From positions 18,716-82,715 of IMG/VR virus record IMGVR_UViG_3300044837_000097: a DNA stretch of 64,000 bases; one strand, given 5' to 3'. Position 1 is the first letter of the stretch. Each line of letters opens with the position of its first letter. A program made the translations under genes and the position numbers. The notes under the pieces are model-generated. The model saw only the letters and a list, made by a program, of their open reading frames with translations, did not search any database and was not told the origin of the DNA. This document shows positions 17,157-28,300 of this stretch, piece by piece. Source of the stretch: a virus.

Positions 17157-18925
17157 TGCCTGATAACCCGTACTTGACAAGCGAAGAAGAAGTTCCGAGT
17201 AATTGGTCTCCGGTTGAAACCGAGACGATGGGGCCGGGAAAATCTCCTGCGCCCCCTATTCCGCACGCGATGCCCCAGTATTTCTCCGGCTCGATGCCGC
17301 CTGCGCTGCAACACGATACATCATTTGTGAGCACGGAGGTGGGGAGTCCCCGCATCCCGAAGACATCGCTTATGCCACTGGGCTTGCAGCTTAGTTCTAT
17401 CACCAGCGCGGCGATTCAAAGCACTGCTACGAACATTGCACAGATAACGCCGGGTCCGAGCGGCGGTGGCGGTGGTGGAATCTCTAGCATCACTTTGAAT
17501 ATTCCAAATATTTTTACCCCTACTACTCAAACGAAAACGACAGACCCCGTAGTGTTGGCATTTACTCTGGCAACGGAACTTCCGGGAACTTATCTCGGCG
17601 TTCCAAGCGGCGCGGGATTAGGCGCACTGGAAGCATTTAACGTCGTAAGCAATCTAACGGGCGCTGGCGGGTCGGCCACGGTAACGGTAACGAGCACGCC
17701 AAGCACGGCGACATCGTGGGCGCTTCTACCCGTCGTTACAAAAAATGGATACGCCGGGGCGGGATTAGGCGCGTGGACCGGGATAACTGGAAACGACGGG
17801 CTTAAAGGCACGTTCATCAAAAATATAACCGGAACTTCCCCGGTTTCTGTTTCAGAGCCGCTCATCGCCAACGATACAGCGACCTTGGCTTTAGCTATTT
17901 TTTCCGGGCCTCTGCCTACTATAGTTCAGCAGAATACGGCGTCGTCGTGGACCGGGCAAACCATGTCCAAGGCTTACGGAAGTAGCAACACTGCGGGAAA
18001 CACATTATTCATTATTTTTCAATACACGCTTTCTTCCACCGCCTTTGGTGTGTCCGCTTCCGACACAGCCGGAAACTCCTACGTAACCTTGGCTTCTACC
18101 TTTGGAGGAAGCACGGCAATCGGAGCCACAGCCCAATTGATTATGATTGCTCCTGCCTGCTTGGGCGGTGCTAACACCGTCAACGTAAAAGTAACGGGAG
18201 GCAGCGGAGCAACCCCGGCAGGTCTGCTTCAAATTTTTGAAATTGCTCCGATAGCCGCAGGCGCGGGTGTCCCTTTTTTCCACCCTCTTTTCCCGGGAGA
18301 TATTCCACCCATCAATTTGAGTTCAGTTGGTAACGGCGGAATACAAAACATCCTTGGTTTAGCAAACGGGGGCACTAAATCCGATTTGTCCGGTACCGGA
18401 GGGCCAAGCCAATTCATATCTCAACTGAGTGCGGGGGCGGCTCTCAGCCCGACACAGCCGGATTTTGGTGACTTGGCCGGATTAAACAAAGCAATTAAGT
18501 ACAACAACATCGCGCTTGTAGGCGTGGGTTTGCCGTCCCTGATTGCTCTAGTAGACCGTACCGCACAAACGGCGGCTATTACCACAACCAATCTGCTAGC
18601 TTCGGTACCAACTACAGGGCAATACAGGCTGTCATGGAACGCGAAGGTTACAACGCCGGACGGGGCTAGTTCGACGTTAGGTGCTTTGACAATCACGTAT
18701 ACAGATGCCGACAACACGGTTCAAACCATCACAGCGGCAGCACAGAGCAAGAACGGAGTAATTGAAACTTCCGACACGGGAAACTCGACTACGGCGGTTT
18801 TACTCGGCGTCCCTATGATGTTAAACGCGCGTTCCGCTACAGCTATCCAATACGCTATGGCGTACGCCTCGGGCACGCCAGCGACGATGGCCTACAACCT
18901 TCATATAAAATTGGAGTCTTTGTAA
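17156..18925 (+). CDS. Fibre-like tail protein
   Basis: 589 residues. Pro-rich start, a short Gly run (GGGGGG), beta-rich middle, then a LGLANGGTKSDLSGTGGPSQF segment of the kind that precedes the C-terminal domain of many phage fibres, and a C-terminal beta domain. Likely an adsorption fibre or tip protein. Overlaps the neighbouring genes at both ends by start/stop sharing. Confidence 0.6.
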   Translation: MPDNPYLTSEEEVPSNWSPVETETMGPGKSPAPPIPHAMPQYFSGSMPPALQHDTSFVSTEVGSPRIPKTSLMPLGLQLSSITSAAIQSTATNIAQITPGPSGGGGGGISSITLNIPNIFTPTTQTKTTDPVVLAFTLATELPGTYLGVPSGAGLGALEAFNVVSNLTGAGGSATVTVTSTPSTATSWALLPVVTKNGYAGAGLGAWTGITGNDGLKGTFIKNITGTSPVSVSEPLIANDTATLALAIFSGPLPTIVQQNTASSWTGQTMSKAYGSSNTAGNTLFIIFQYTLSSTAFGVSASDTAGNSYVTLASTFGGSTAIGATAQLIMIAPACLGGANTVNVKVTGGSGATPAGLLQIFEIAPIAAGAGVPFFHPLFPGDIPPINLSSVGNGGIQNILGLANGGTKSDLSGTGGPSQFISQLSAGAALSPTQPDFGDLAGLNKAIKYNNIALVGVGLPSLIALVDRTAQTAAITTTNLLASVPTTGQYRLSWNAKVTTPDGASSTLGALTITYTDADNTVQTITAAAQSKNGVIETSDTGNSTTAVLLGVPMMLNARSATAIQYAMAYASGTPATMAYNLHIKLESL

Positions 18926-19344
18926 TGATAAAATTCACAGCATCGACAATTAGCGATATTCCTCAAATCGCGGAGTGGATTGCTGCCGACCCGTATCACA
19001 AGCACCAAGGTCAGCCAGAATGGTGGCTCACTGGAAGTGGGCTACTCACCTTCTGTTTACAAGACGATAAAGGCCCCCTGACCTTTGTCAGACTGGACGA
19101 AGAAGGTGAGCACGTTCGTATCCATACGCAGTTCGCGCCAAAAGAGATTGTTTCACAACGCCGACTTCTCCTTGGTATGATTGATTGTTTGACAGAACTA
19201 GTTAAAATTTATCGAACTCAATCGAGGGCGGGTCTGATATTTAATTCAGTCAGCCCGACTTTGGTGGCTTTCATGGAAAAGTGTTTCGATTTTAAGAGTG
19301 TCGGTGGCGATGACTACCGATTGGACTTCGAGGTGCAGAAATAA
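18925..19344 (+). CDS. GNAT-like protein of the internal-core region
   Basis: 139 residues: TASTISDIPQIAEWIAADPYH at the start and CLTELVKIYRTQ plus SPTLVAFMEKCFDF towards the end match the layout of an acetyltransferase (GNAT) fold, with strand-helix order and a terminal FMEKCF helix. In short-tailed phages a GNAT-like gene of this size often sits before the gp14-like gene, in the position of T7 gp13. Acetyl-CoA binding residues are not obvious, so the fold may be structural only. Confidence 0.55.
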   Translation: MIKFTASTISDIPQIAEWIAADPYHKHQGQPEWWLTGSGLLTFCLQDDKGPLTFVRLDEEGEHVRIHTQFAPKEIVSQRRLLLGMIDCLTELVKIYRTQSRAGLIFNSVSPTLVAFMEKCFDFKSVGGDDYRLDFEVQK

Positions 19345-19964
19345 TGTGTGGACCCAGCAGCGCAGAAACTTCTTTGCAGGCGCAAACGCAGGCGTTCTCA
19401 AACGTCTTGCAACAAAACTACGGCACGTTGTTCGGTAAGCAGCAAGGCGTGCTTGACAGCATCAACAAGTCCTTGTCCCCGATTGTGGCGGCAGGACCGA
19501 GTCAGCGTGGCTTCTCTGGTGCTGAAACTTCTGCGCTACAAACGCAGGCCATTGAGAACGCAGGCGCGGCCAACACGGCAGCCCAACAAGCGGCGCGCAC
19601 GTATGGCGCAGGACAAGGCGGCGGTGGAACCAGCGGCTTGACCTCTGGCATCACGAAACAGATTCAATCAGCTATCGCTAGCCAGAGCGCCGGGGCTGAG
19701 AGTGCGCAATTGAACAAGATTAACTTGGAAGATTTCAACCAAGGCAACCAGAACTACTGGCGCGCTCAAGGCGGCATGAATGCGCTGGCGGCTGGCTACA
19801 GCCCGAACGCTTCGGCATCAGAAGCCGGGTCGGAAGCCGGACAGTCGTTCCAAGAGGCAGCGAAGATTAATCAAGAGAACAACGCGCTCGGTCAGGACAT
19901 CGCAGGCTTCGCAACCGCAGCAATCGGTTCGGCTGGCGACATCTTCAAGGCGTACAAGGGATAA
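19344..19964 (+). CDS. Internal virion protein, gp14-like
   Basis: 206 residues, starting MCGPSSAETSLQAQTQAF. Ala/Gln/Gly-rich and helical, with a hydrophobic, glycine-containing C-terminal segment (IAGFATAAIGSAGDIF) that could insert into a membrane. Length and place (after a GNAT-like gene, before large ejected proteins) match T7 gp14, which forms the outer-membrane pore during DNA ejection. Inferred from context and composition. Confidence 0.6.
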   Translation: MCGPSSAETSLQAQTQAFSNVLQQNYGTLFGKQQGVLDSINKSLSPIVAAGPSQRGFSGAETSALQTQAIENAGAANTAAQQAARTYGAGQGGGGTSGLTSGITKQIQSAIASQSAGAESAQLNKINLEDFNQGNQNYWRAQGGMNALAAGYSPNASASEAGSEAGQSFQEAAKINQENNALGQDIAGFATAAIGSAGDIFKAYKG

Positions 19965-19967
19965 GCT

Positions 19968-20222
19968 ATGAGCATCGGAGAGGGATTCCAAGAACTCGCC
20001 AAAGTAGCGAGCGACTACACCAACAACGGGATGGGCCAAGGCGGCGCATACGCGGCGGTCAGAGCGGCGCGCTCTCGCGAAGCCATCCATGACAGGGATA
20101 AAGCTGCGCAGTCGAAGGCTAAGACGACGACTGCCCCAGCCAATCTTGAGAGCGACACCAATCCACCAGCGGGCGACGTAGGCGATGCAACTCCCAAATC
20201 GGGCGACTCGGAAGTAGCTTGA
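19968..20222 (+). CDS. Small hypothetical protein (84 aa)
   Basis: Not recognised. Short helical N-terminus (GEGFQELAKVASDYTNNGMG) and a polar, Asp/Pro/Thr-rich disordered tail. Lies between the gp14-like gene and a promoter. Probably a minor virion or assembly protein, by location only. Confidence 0.6.
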   Translation: MSIGEGFQELAKVASDYTNNGMGQGGAYAAVRAARSREAIHDRDKAAQSKAKTTTAPANLESDTNPPAGDVGDATPKSGDSEVA

Positions 20223-20247
20223 CATTTTTCGGCAATACTGATACACT
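20219..20247 (+). promoter_or_regulatory. Sigma70-like promoter before gp15-like gene
   Basis: TTGACA, 17-nt spacer, TACACT. The start codon of the 706-aa gene follows ten nucleotides after the -10, so the transcript would be nearly leaderless or begin close to the ATG region. Same architecture as at 28536. Confidence 0.7.
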
Positions 20248-20256
20248 ATTTAAAGG

Positions 20257-22377
20257 ATGAAAATGGGAAATACACCTACATCACAGATTCTTCAAGGTTT
20301 GGTAGGCACGAGCGCAGAGCCAGCAGTGCAGGTTCCGATGCGCCCAACAGAGCCTGTGCAAGTCCCGATGCGTCCCTCGGACCAGCCAGCCGACACCACG
20401 GCTGCGCCGCCCGCCCCAGTAGCTGCGGGTGTTGAGCAGACGCCTTACGAGAAAGAGGGCGGCACCCTACCGATGCACCCTGTGGACGCAATGGCAACGA
20501 TGTTTATGAAGCACGTCACCGACGAGGCCAAAGAAAATTCGCCGGGTTCCTTCGGCGCAAAGTTGGCGGGCGCACTTGACGCTGCGGGCGCTGGCTTGGG
20601 CGATGCTCGCACAGGCGGCGACCCGGGACAAGGTCACGGATGGTTGAGCGCGGTAGGCGCAACGTTGGGCGCACGCACCCAGCGTTTAGAGCATCTGAAA
20701 GAGATTGCCTTCGACCAGAAGGAGCGTTTGAAGAACGACCAGATTAACCTCGCGACTGCGAACGCGAACTTGCGCCAGCACGCGATGACAATTCAGCAGC
20801 AAGAAAAGACCATCCGTGACGCGAGTGCATCATCCGGCTCGAAGTTCATGGACACGCTGCGCGCCAATTACAAGGTATCGGACAACATCTCTCAAGATGA
20901 ACTGATGTCGAGAGCGCAAGCAGACCCGAAGTTCTTGCAGACTCACACTGCTCGCATCACAGGCTATGAGCCTGTAATGGGTTCAGACGGTAAGCCGAAG
21001 ATGGTGGATGGTGTGCCTGTCGAAATGCCGAAGTTCAGTATCGCGGACATCGCACCGGGCGACATGTCGAAGCAGTACACGGTTGACGCGACCCACGCGA
21101 AGAAGTGGGCCGATTCAGGATTGAAGCCGCTGGAAGCTGGCACAGTTATGCCTGTCAGCGTTGCAAACCAGATGGACGTGCAAGCGGAACGCTACGGCAC
21201 CACGCTTGGTTTGTTGAACTTGTCGAAGGTTCAGCCTTTGCCGGATTCGGTGAAGGACCAGATGGTATCTGCGTTGCAAGACCCGGAAGTTCAGCACGCG
21301 GTCTCCATGCAGCCGGGTAGCCCGCTAGCCGGATTGTATGAGGCATCCGAGAACGTTGGACAGCACTTGCAAGTGGCGCAACAGCAGTTGGCCGCTGCTC
21401 AAAAGAGCGGTAATGCCGATGTGGTAACGAAGGCACAACAGAATCTAGCTGATGTGCAGCAAACGCAAAAGAATTTGGACCAAACGATTAACTCTGGCTT
21501 CACGCCGCAGGAGCGTTCTGCGTACCAGAAGCAGATGGAAACAGACCGCAAGCAGACGGAAGTGGAGAAACAGAACGCGGCACGCGATGCCGAGACCGCA
21601 CGCCACAACCGCGCCGAGGAAGCAATCAAGACCTTGGAGGCAAGCGGTGGTTCCCCGGAAGCGTTGCAGGACATGGGCCAGAAGTTGGCCGATGCGGAAA
21701 TGGTTCCATCCCAGCTATCGAAGCGTTCAAAGAATTACAACGCCTCGTGGCTATCGGCGGACAAGCAGTCTTGGAGCACATACGGAAAGCCGTACGATGG
21801 CGCGCAAGCGGAGTCGGAATACAAGTACGCTTCCAACTCTACCAACCAGAACGTGCTCAAGCTGGTTAACGGCGTAACGGACAAGGGCGGGTCTCTTGAC
21901 ATCGCTTTGGATGCTGCGAAAGCACTTCCGGGCATGGACTCGCAGACCTTGAACAAGGTTTTCAACACGACCAAGACCGAGTTCGGAAACAAGGCACTCA
22001 GCGACTTCCAGACCGCTATGCTCGGTCTCTCAGACGAATACGCGAAGATTATGGGCGGCGGCAACGCCACCGTCGCGGGCCAGCAGCAGGCTCTCGATAT
22101 TTTGAAGGCCGCGTACGCGAAGAACCAAATGGCAGGTGCTGCGACAATCGTTCGCAAGGACATCGCGGCACGTCAGCGTGGTATCATCGGCAAAAACCGC
22201 TTTTTGCAGAAGCAATACTACGGAAACAACGGTATGACCGTAACGATGATTTCGCCGGACGGGAAGAACTATCAAGAAGTCCCGAAAAGCCAAGCGCAGT
22301 TTTACACCGGCAAGGGCGCACGCATCGCTAACAAGCAGGACTACGCCAACCTTAACATTACGTCCACGGACCACTAA
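20257..22377 (+). CDS. Internal virion protein, gp15-like
   Basis: 706 residues, largely helical and Gln/Ala/Lys-rich, with coiled-coil stretches around residues 370-460 (VAQQQLAAAQKSGNADVVTK). The first ~70 residues are Pro-rich and contain a repeated QVPMRP motif. Size and place between gp14-like and giant gp16-like genes match T7 gp15 (about 747 aa), which forms the periplasmic channel during genome ejection. ATG 20257 and ATG 20263 are both possible starts. Confidence 0.6.
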   Translation: MKMGNTPTSQILQGLVGTSAEPAVQVPMRPTEPVQVPMRPSDQPADTTAAPPAPVAAGVEQTPYEKEGGTLPMHPVDAMATMFMKHVTDEAKENSPGSFGAKLAGALDAAGAGLGDARTGGDPGQGHGWLSAVGATLGARTQRLEHLKEIAFDQKERLKNDQINLATANANLRQHAMTIQQQEKTIRDASASSGSKFMDTLRANYKVSDNISQDELMSRAQADPKFLQTHTARITGYEPVMGSDGKPKMVDGVPVEMPKFSIADIAPGDMSKQYTVDATHAKKWADSGLKPLEAGTVMPVSVANQMDVQAERYGTTLGLLNLSKVQPLPDSVKDQMVSALQDPEVQHAVSMQPGSPLAGLYEASENVGQHLQVAQQQLAAAQKSGNADVVTKAQQNLADVQQTQKNLDQTINSGFTPQERSAYQKQMETDRKQTEVEKQNAARDAETARHNRAEEAIKTLEASGGSPEALQDMGQKLADAEMVPSQLSKRSKNYNASWLSADKQSWSTYGKPYDGAQAESEYKYASNSTNQNVLKLVNGVTDKGGSLDIALDAAKALPGMDSQTLNKVFNTTKTEFGNKALSDFQTAMLGLSDEYAKIMGGGNATVAGQQQALDILKAAYAKNQMAGAATIVRKDIAARQRGIIGKNRFLQKQYYGNNGMTVTMISPDGKNYQEVPKSQAQFYTGKGARIANKQDYANLNITSTDH

Positions 22378-22379
22378 AA

Positions 22380-25300
22380 ATGACCGACCAGAATTCGAAT
22401 TGGTTTGACCAGAACGCGCCGGGGGCTGCACCGCAACAAGGTCAGCCCGCCCCACAGCAAGCTGCGCCAGCACCAACGCCTGCGCCACAGCCTGCGGGTA
22501 ATTGGTTTGACCAGAATCCAGCGCCAGCAGCTACGCCAGCCGCTGCCGAAACGGAAGAGAAAGCTGCACCAGCACAGCCGCAAGGTTTGTGGGACAAAAT
22601 CAAGACCGCAGTAGCGGGGCCGACGACAGCACTGGGTACACCACTTGGCGAGGACCAATCACAAGAACTATCAGGCTTGGGCGACATCTTGCAAGGTAAC
22701 GTGAAGCAAGGCGCGGGAAAAATCTGGAATTCCGAAAAGATTGATGCGAAGAACATCGTGCCGGGTTCACCTGCGGAATGGGCTATCCGTCAGTTCGACC
22801 CGGACTTCCACGGTGGGGCAACGAAGGAAGCCATCGCTGCGATGAAGGCAAAGAACCCGAATGCGGGCGAGAAGCCGCTTCTCGACGTTGCTCAATTCAT
22901 CGACATGAAGAAGCACCCGATTGGAAAGGCTTTGACGGAAGTCGCACAAGGCTTCACCTCCCCGGAGAATATCGCCATCATGTACGGCACCGGAGGTCTC
23001 GGTTTGATTGGGCAGACGCCGAAGGCTTTGAAAGCGTTCGGCACGATGAGCCGCCTAATCTCTGCGGGCTTCGCATATCAGGCACTACAAGGTGCGTACG
23101 AACACTCGAAGGCTTTCAAGGAAGCGTTTGATGCAGGCGACGAGGAACGTGCCGAATACGAGTTGACCCACGCAGTTGCGGGCGGCGTAATCGGAACACA
23201 GGCTGCGACTCACGCGGCGGAAGGTTTGCCACTACCGGGCTACGACAAGGGCGGTAAGGGCAATGCAGTAAAGCCGCTGGTCGAATTGTCACCGACAGAG
23301 AAGAAAGTTGCGGGCGCAATTAGCACCGCAGTCGGTCACGCAGCGGATGCCACCAAGAACTTTACTGCGGAAAAACTACAAGCCGCGACAGACCGCGTTG
23401 GTGTCGTATTCGGAAGAACTGCGGACTTCGATGAGGCCGTCACCCGCGTTGCGAACATGATGGGCAAGAAGGCGGGTCCAGAATTTAAGGAGAAGGTCTC
23501 AAACGCTAGTGATGATTTGAAGCAGATTATCAACGAAGACACCACCAACAAGATTGTGGACCCGGAGACGGCGGCGCAAGCAGTTGACCGCCACATTCAG
23601 GGCAACATCGAGGCACCGTTGCTGCAAGAAGCACACGCAACGAAGGATTCAACAGAGCCTGTTGTGCCGGATTTCAAGGCCCGCTTGAATGAGCGTCTTG
23701 ACAAGTTCTTCGATGAGAACGCGGGCAAGTACGGTTCACCGGAAGAGGAAGACGTTATCAAGCAGCGTATTCTGGACCGCATGGACCGCGACCAAGACCT
23801 CGGCAATGGTGTGAAGATTGCGCGTGAGCCGAATTTATACGAAGCCGAAAATATCCGCCAAGGCTTGAACAAGGAAGCTGGTAGCGTATTTGAGCAGGGC
23901 ACTAGCAGCGGATACCGCGCTGCGGCAGCAGAGACCTCGAACTTTATGCGTGAGGTCATCGACGAATCATACAAGGCGAATGGCGTTCAAGGCGTGCCGG
24001 ACGCACGCGCAAAGGAAGCAGACCTAATTGACATTCGTGATGCGTTGAGAGACGCACAAGGCCGCTTCGAAGCACAAAAAGCGACTCCTGCTCTGTTGAA
24101 ACTGTTCTCTCTCGGTAAGTTGGCCGGGATGGTTGGTGCTGTAGGAGCGCACTTCTTCGGCAGCGATATTCTAGGCGGCGCGCTGGCGGCAGGCTCTGCG
24201 TGGAAGGCTATCCACGAGCACAATGTCTCGAATTTGGAAGGCAACTTGGAACGCGCCCGACAGTTGGCCGCGCGTGAACAGGGAGCCTCGGCCACCGTTC
24301 CTGAGTTCAACCAGACCCCGGTTCCGCCGCCAGCGGGTCCTGCGGGAGCACAGATTCCACCGAACATGCCGCCGCGTCCGACCCCGCCTCAGCCTGCGAC
24401 CCGCCCTGCGGTTAATCACACGCTGAACGGCGAACTCGCATCGTACTTCTCAGAAGACCGCGCGACTTCGCCAGAAGAGTACAACGGCCTGCTTGACCGC
24501 TTCAAGGAGAAGTTTGCGACAATGAAGCAGAGCGTTGCCGACTTGAAGGCTAAGGGACAGGAGTTGCCGGAAGCCTACAAGGATGAGTGGAAGCAGGCGA
24601 ACGAACTCCACGCCACGATTCAGAAGGAAGGCGCGAAGGAAGATGCTGCGCTGGAAAAAGAAAACAAGAAGCGCCAAGACAAGTATGTGAAGGATAGTCA
24701 AGACTGGACCAGTCAGTTGCAGACCGAAACACAGAAGCAGGCCGAATTGACGAGACAGCAGAAGGATGCGGAGTCGCAGGCCAAGATTCAGGAAGAGAAG
24801 GCCCGTGTTGACGCAATCTTGAAGGATGAGCGTGTAGCTCACAGCCCGTTGATGAAGTCCACCGATGAGGCGCAGCCGATTGAGGGTGTGGAAGGACGTT
24901 CCTCGAAGGAACTTCACCGCCATGAGCACGGCCACATTATGGCGAACGTAGCGGAAGGTTTGAATCCGTTCACGTTTGTCGCCGCAGAGCATCCAGACGC
25001 AGTGGAGAGCGGCGCTGCGGCACAAGTCCACACGGACGTATCGGGTGCGGAAGAAGGCCCGAAGGGCATCGCACAACGCGTTGTCGGCATCTTGGGCGGT
25101 CCCGCGTTTGACGAAGTGCACCAAGGCATCACGATTGGCCGTAACACCGGGGCACGCGCCGACATCAGCCGCGCTCGCGAGATTCTGCGTGAAGAAGGCG
25201 GATTGAAGGGCAACCAGTTGGAGAAAGTATTTGACGCTCTATATGACAGAGCGAAGGAACACGTTTCAAACCCGGAAGCACTTGCACTGGTTGACGCTAA

Positions 25301-28300
25301 CGCGGACCTGCGCGAGGCTGGACTTCACAAGAACTTCCACATGTCACCGGGACGTATGGAAGAGTACGTTAAGAAACTAAAGGGAGCATATCGAAATGGC
25401 GAAACACCAAGCACCGAAGGAGTTCGTGAAGGGGATTCCGATGGAGGAGTACCGCAAGGAGAATCCGCTGGAACCGGAAACGGTGGAAGCGAACAAGATG
25501 GGGCTGTTGAAAGAACACGCACCGAAGCTGCACGAAAGAGCGACGAAGGCGCAGAAGCAGCAGCAGCCAGAGAAGAACGCTCAAGCGTAAAGGCCGCGAT
25601 GCCGCCAGAGCGTTCAACTGGTGACGCGGAACTTGACAAGAAGATTAAGAGCGGCGGGGCTATCCCTGCCGGACGCTTCGGACCTCTGGCGATGTTCCAC
25701 CACCCGGAGACTGGAAGCACACTGGCGTTGAAACCGGAAGAGATTACGCCGGAAGCTGTGAAGGAGCACGTCGCCAAGAGCACGGAGAAATACACTCAGG
25801 GCGACATCCGCAACACTGCGCGTCAATACAACGAGGTACGCGGGCTGCCGGAAGTCAACCCGGCCCCAGTGACCGAGGACCCGCGCGTTCAAGAAATGGG
25901 CCGCGTGTACGATGAGTTGAAGCACAACCCGAATGACCCGAAGGTCGAGGCATCATACAAAGCATTCAAAAACGAACTGGACCATCAGTACGACGCGCTG
26001 ACGAAGGCTGGATTTAAGTTTGACACCTCGAAAGAGGACCCGTATCCGTCGTACGACGCAATGCGCCAAGACATTCTGCGCAACAAGCACTTGACGGCAT
26101 GGGAAGGTGCAGCACCGCCAGCAGACCACCCGCTGGCAGAGCGCGACCCGAAGACTGGATTTACGTATAACGAAAAGTTCCGCTTGGTGCATGACGTTCT
26201 AGGGCACGCGGCGCACGACGCCGACTTTAGCGGGAACGGAGAAGAATCTGCGTGGAACTACCACCGTCAGATGTTCTCCCCGGAAGCCCAGCCTGCGCTC
26301 GCTGCCGAAACCCGTGGGCAGGTTGCTTCGTTCACTCGTAACGGAAAATTCCCGGACACACAGAAGGCTGTCTTGATGCCGGACGCTTACAATATGCGCC
26401 CGGAAGACATTATGAAGTCAAGTCTGTCGAAGACGGGTGGCAACGCAATCAAGAAGTTGGAGAACTCGAACGAAGAGTTCGCACGCCCTATCGGCTACGA
26501 TTCAAGCAAGCCGTTCACTAATAAGACAGCACCTGCGGTGATTTTGCCGGATGGACGAATCATTCCTGCTCGTTTGTCGCATGCGGACATCGCCGGGGAA
26601 GCTGGATTCAAGGATGATTTTGACGGCGTTCAAGACCTGTTGAAACACACGGATGGAGTACGCGTCATGTACCCAGACCGTGGCCGTGGAAACATCGGCA
26701 TCCAGTCCCACGCAAATCCGAACGATGTTCAAACCGGGACTGTCGCCAGCGTATTGAAGCACGCTGCGGAAGCGGGCATCGGAGACGGAAAGAACTTCGT
26801 GTGGGATTTGGGCGCGCCGGGCAAGGACCATGTTTCAGGCTCTGGCACCATCAACGATTATCGTCGAGCAATCGAATCGAAAGGAGTAGAGAAGTCGAAT
26901 CTCAATTGGGCGAAGAAGGTAGAGGACGAGCCGTTCGGTGGCGTTAACCCGAACGACCCGGAGGCACCGAGCAAGAAGTATGCGTTCGAGTTGTCACCGG
27001 AGAATCGCCACACGCCTGAGAAGCTGACTGCGCAAGAGGCACAAGCGTTCGCAGAACGTCCAGATGTGAAGGAATTGCTAGCGACTCACCCGGACATAAA
27101 GCTGGGTTGGGACACAACGACACAAGGCCGTCCTGAGTTGAATATCGGCGTATCGACGAACGATTTGGACACCGCAAAGAAAGTTGCGGGCAAGTTGGAC
27201 CAGCGCGCAATCGTAGACACACAGACCGGGGACGAGATTTCAGCAGGCGGTACGGGAACGAAGACCGAGTTCCCTGACTACCCGCTGGCGGACAGATTGA
27301 AAGACCTCGGCATCGAGAAGTCAGACATCGCGAAGTCACCGAAGGGTTCCAGCGTCCCATTGATGGAGAATCCGCTTCCAGTTAAAGGTACGATGGAAGG
27401 GAATGAAGTCGGCACGCTCGACTTGACCAAGGCACTAAACGCTTACAGCCGCAAGCAGCTTCCGTCGTTGGAGCCGGGTTCGGAGCCGAAGGAGATGGTT
27501 GACCGCGCGAAGAAGATTGCGGAAGACGAAGCGAAGTATCAGTTGGCGCAGTCAAAGACTGGCACCGAATGGTACACCACGGAAATGAAGGACCACGATA
27601 AGGTCTTGACGGACCTGCGCCCTGAGTTGTTGACGGGACCGGAGACAACTTCGGAAGCGCCGTGGACTCACACCGCGAAGATGACTTTGTTCAAGGCGGC
27701 GGAAGCTATTTTGTCATCCGGCCAGAAGCCGTATGCGAACGTGAAGTCGGCGCTGCGCGCTTGGGATGCATACAACGAGACAGGAGAATTTCCTCGCAGT
27801 AATCCGGCAACAGGCAAGGAAGGAATGTCGTGGGGTCCGCGTGGCGTTAATGCATACGGCAGCGCCTTTGACTCGTTGAATAAATTGATTCAAGAGAAGG
27901 GCGAGAAAGGCGCAGCGGATTGGCTGCTATCTGAACACCCAGTGAAGGAACTGCGTAGCTATCAGTCGGAAGGCCAATCTCCTGTGAAGGGTAAAGCAGA
28001 CGAAAATGAAACGGGCGCAATGATTCTAGGCGCGAAGCGTGGGCCATTCATGCAGAACCTTCACGGCATCGAGTCGAAGTTCACCGCCGACATGTGGGTA
28101 TCGCGTAGCTGGAACCGCTGGATGGGCACACTGGACTTGGACCCTCGCATCGAGAACAAGGGCAAGATGACATCGGAGTCGGACGCGCCACGCAATAACA
28201 CGGAGCGCACGCTTATGAATCAATCATTCTCCGAGACTGCAAACAAATTGGGGTTGACGACTTCCAGCTTGCAAGCCGTTTTGTGGTACTATGAGCAGGC

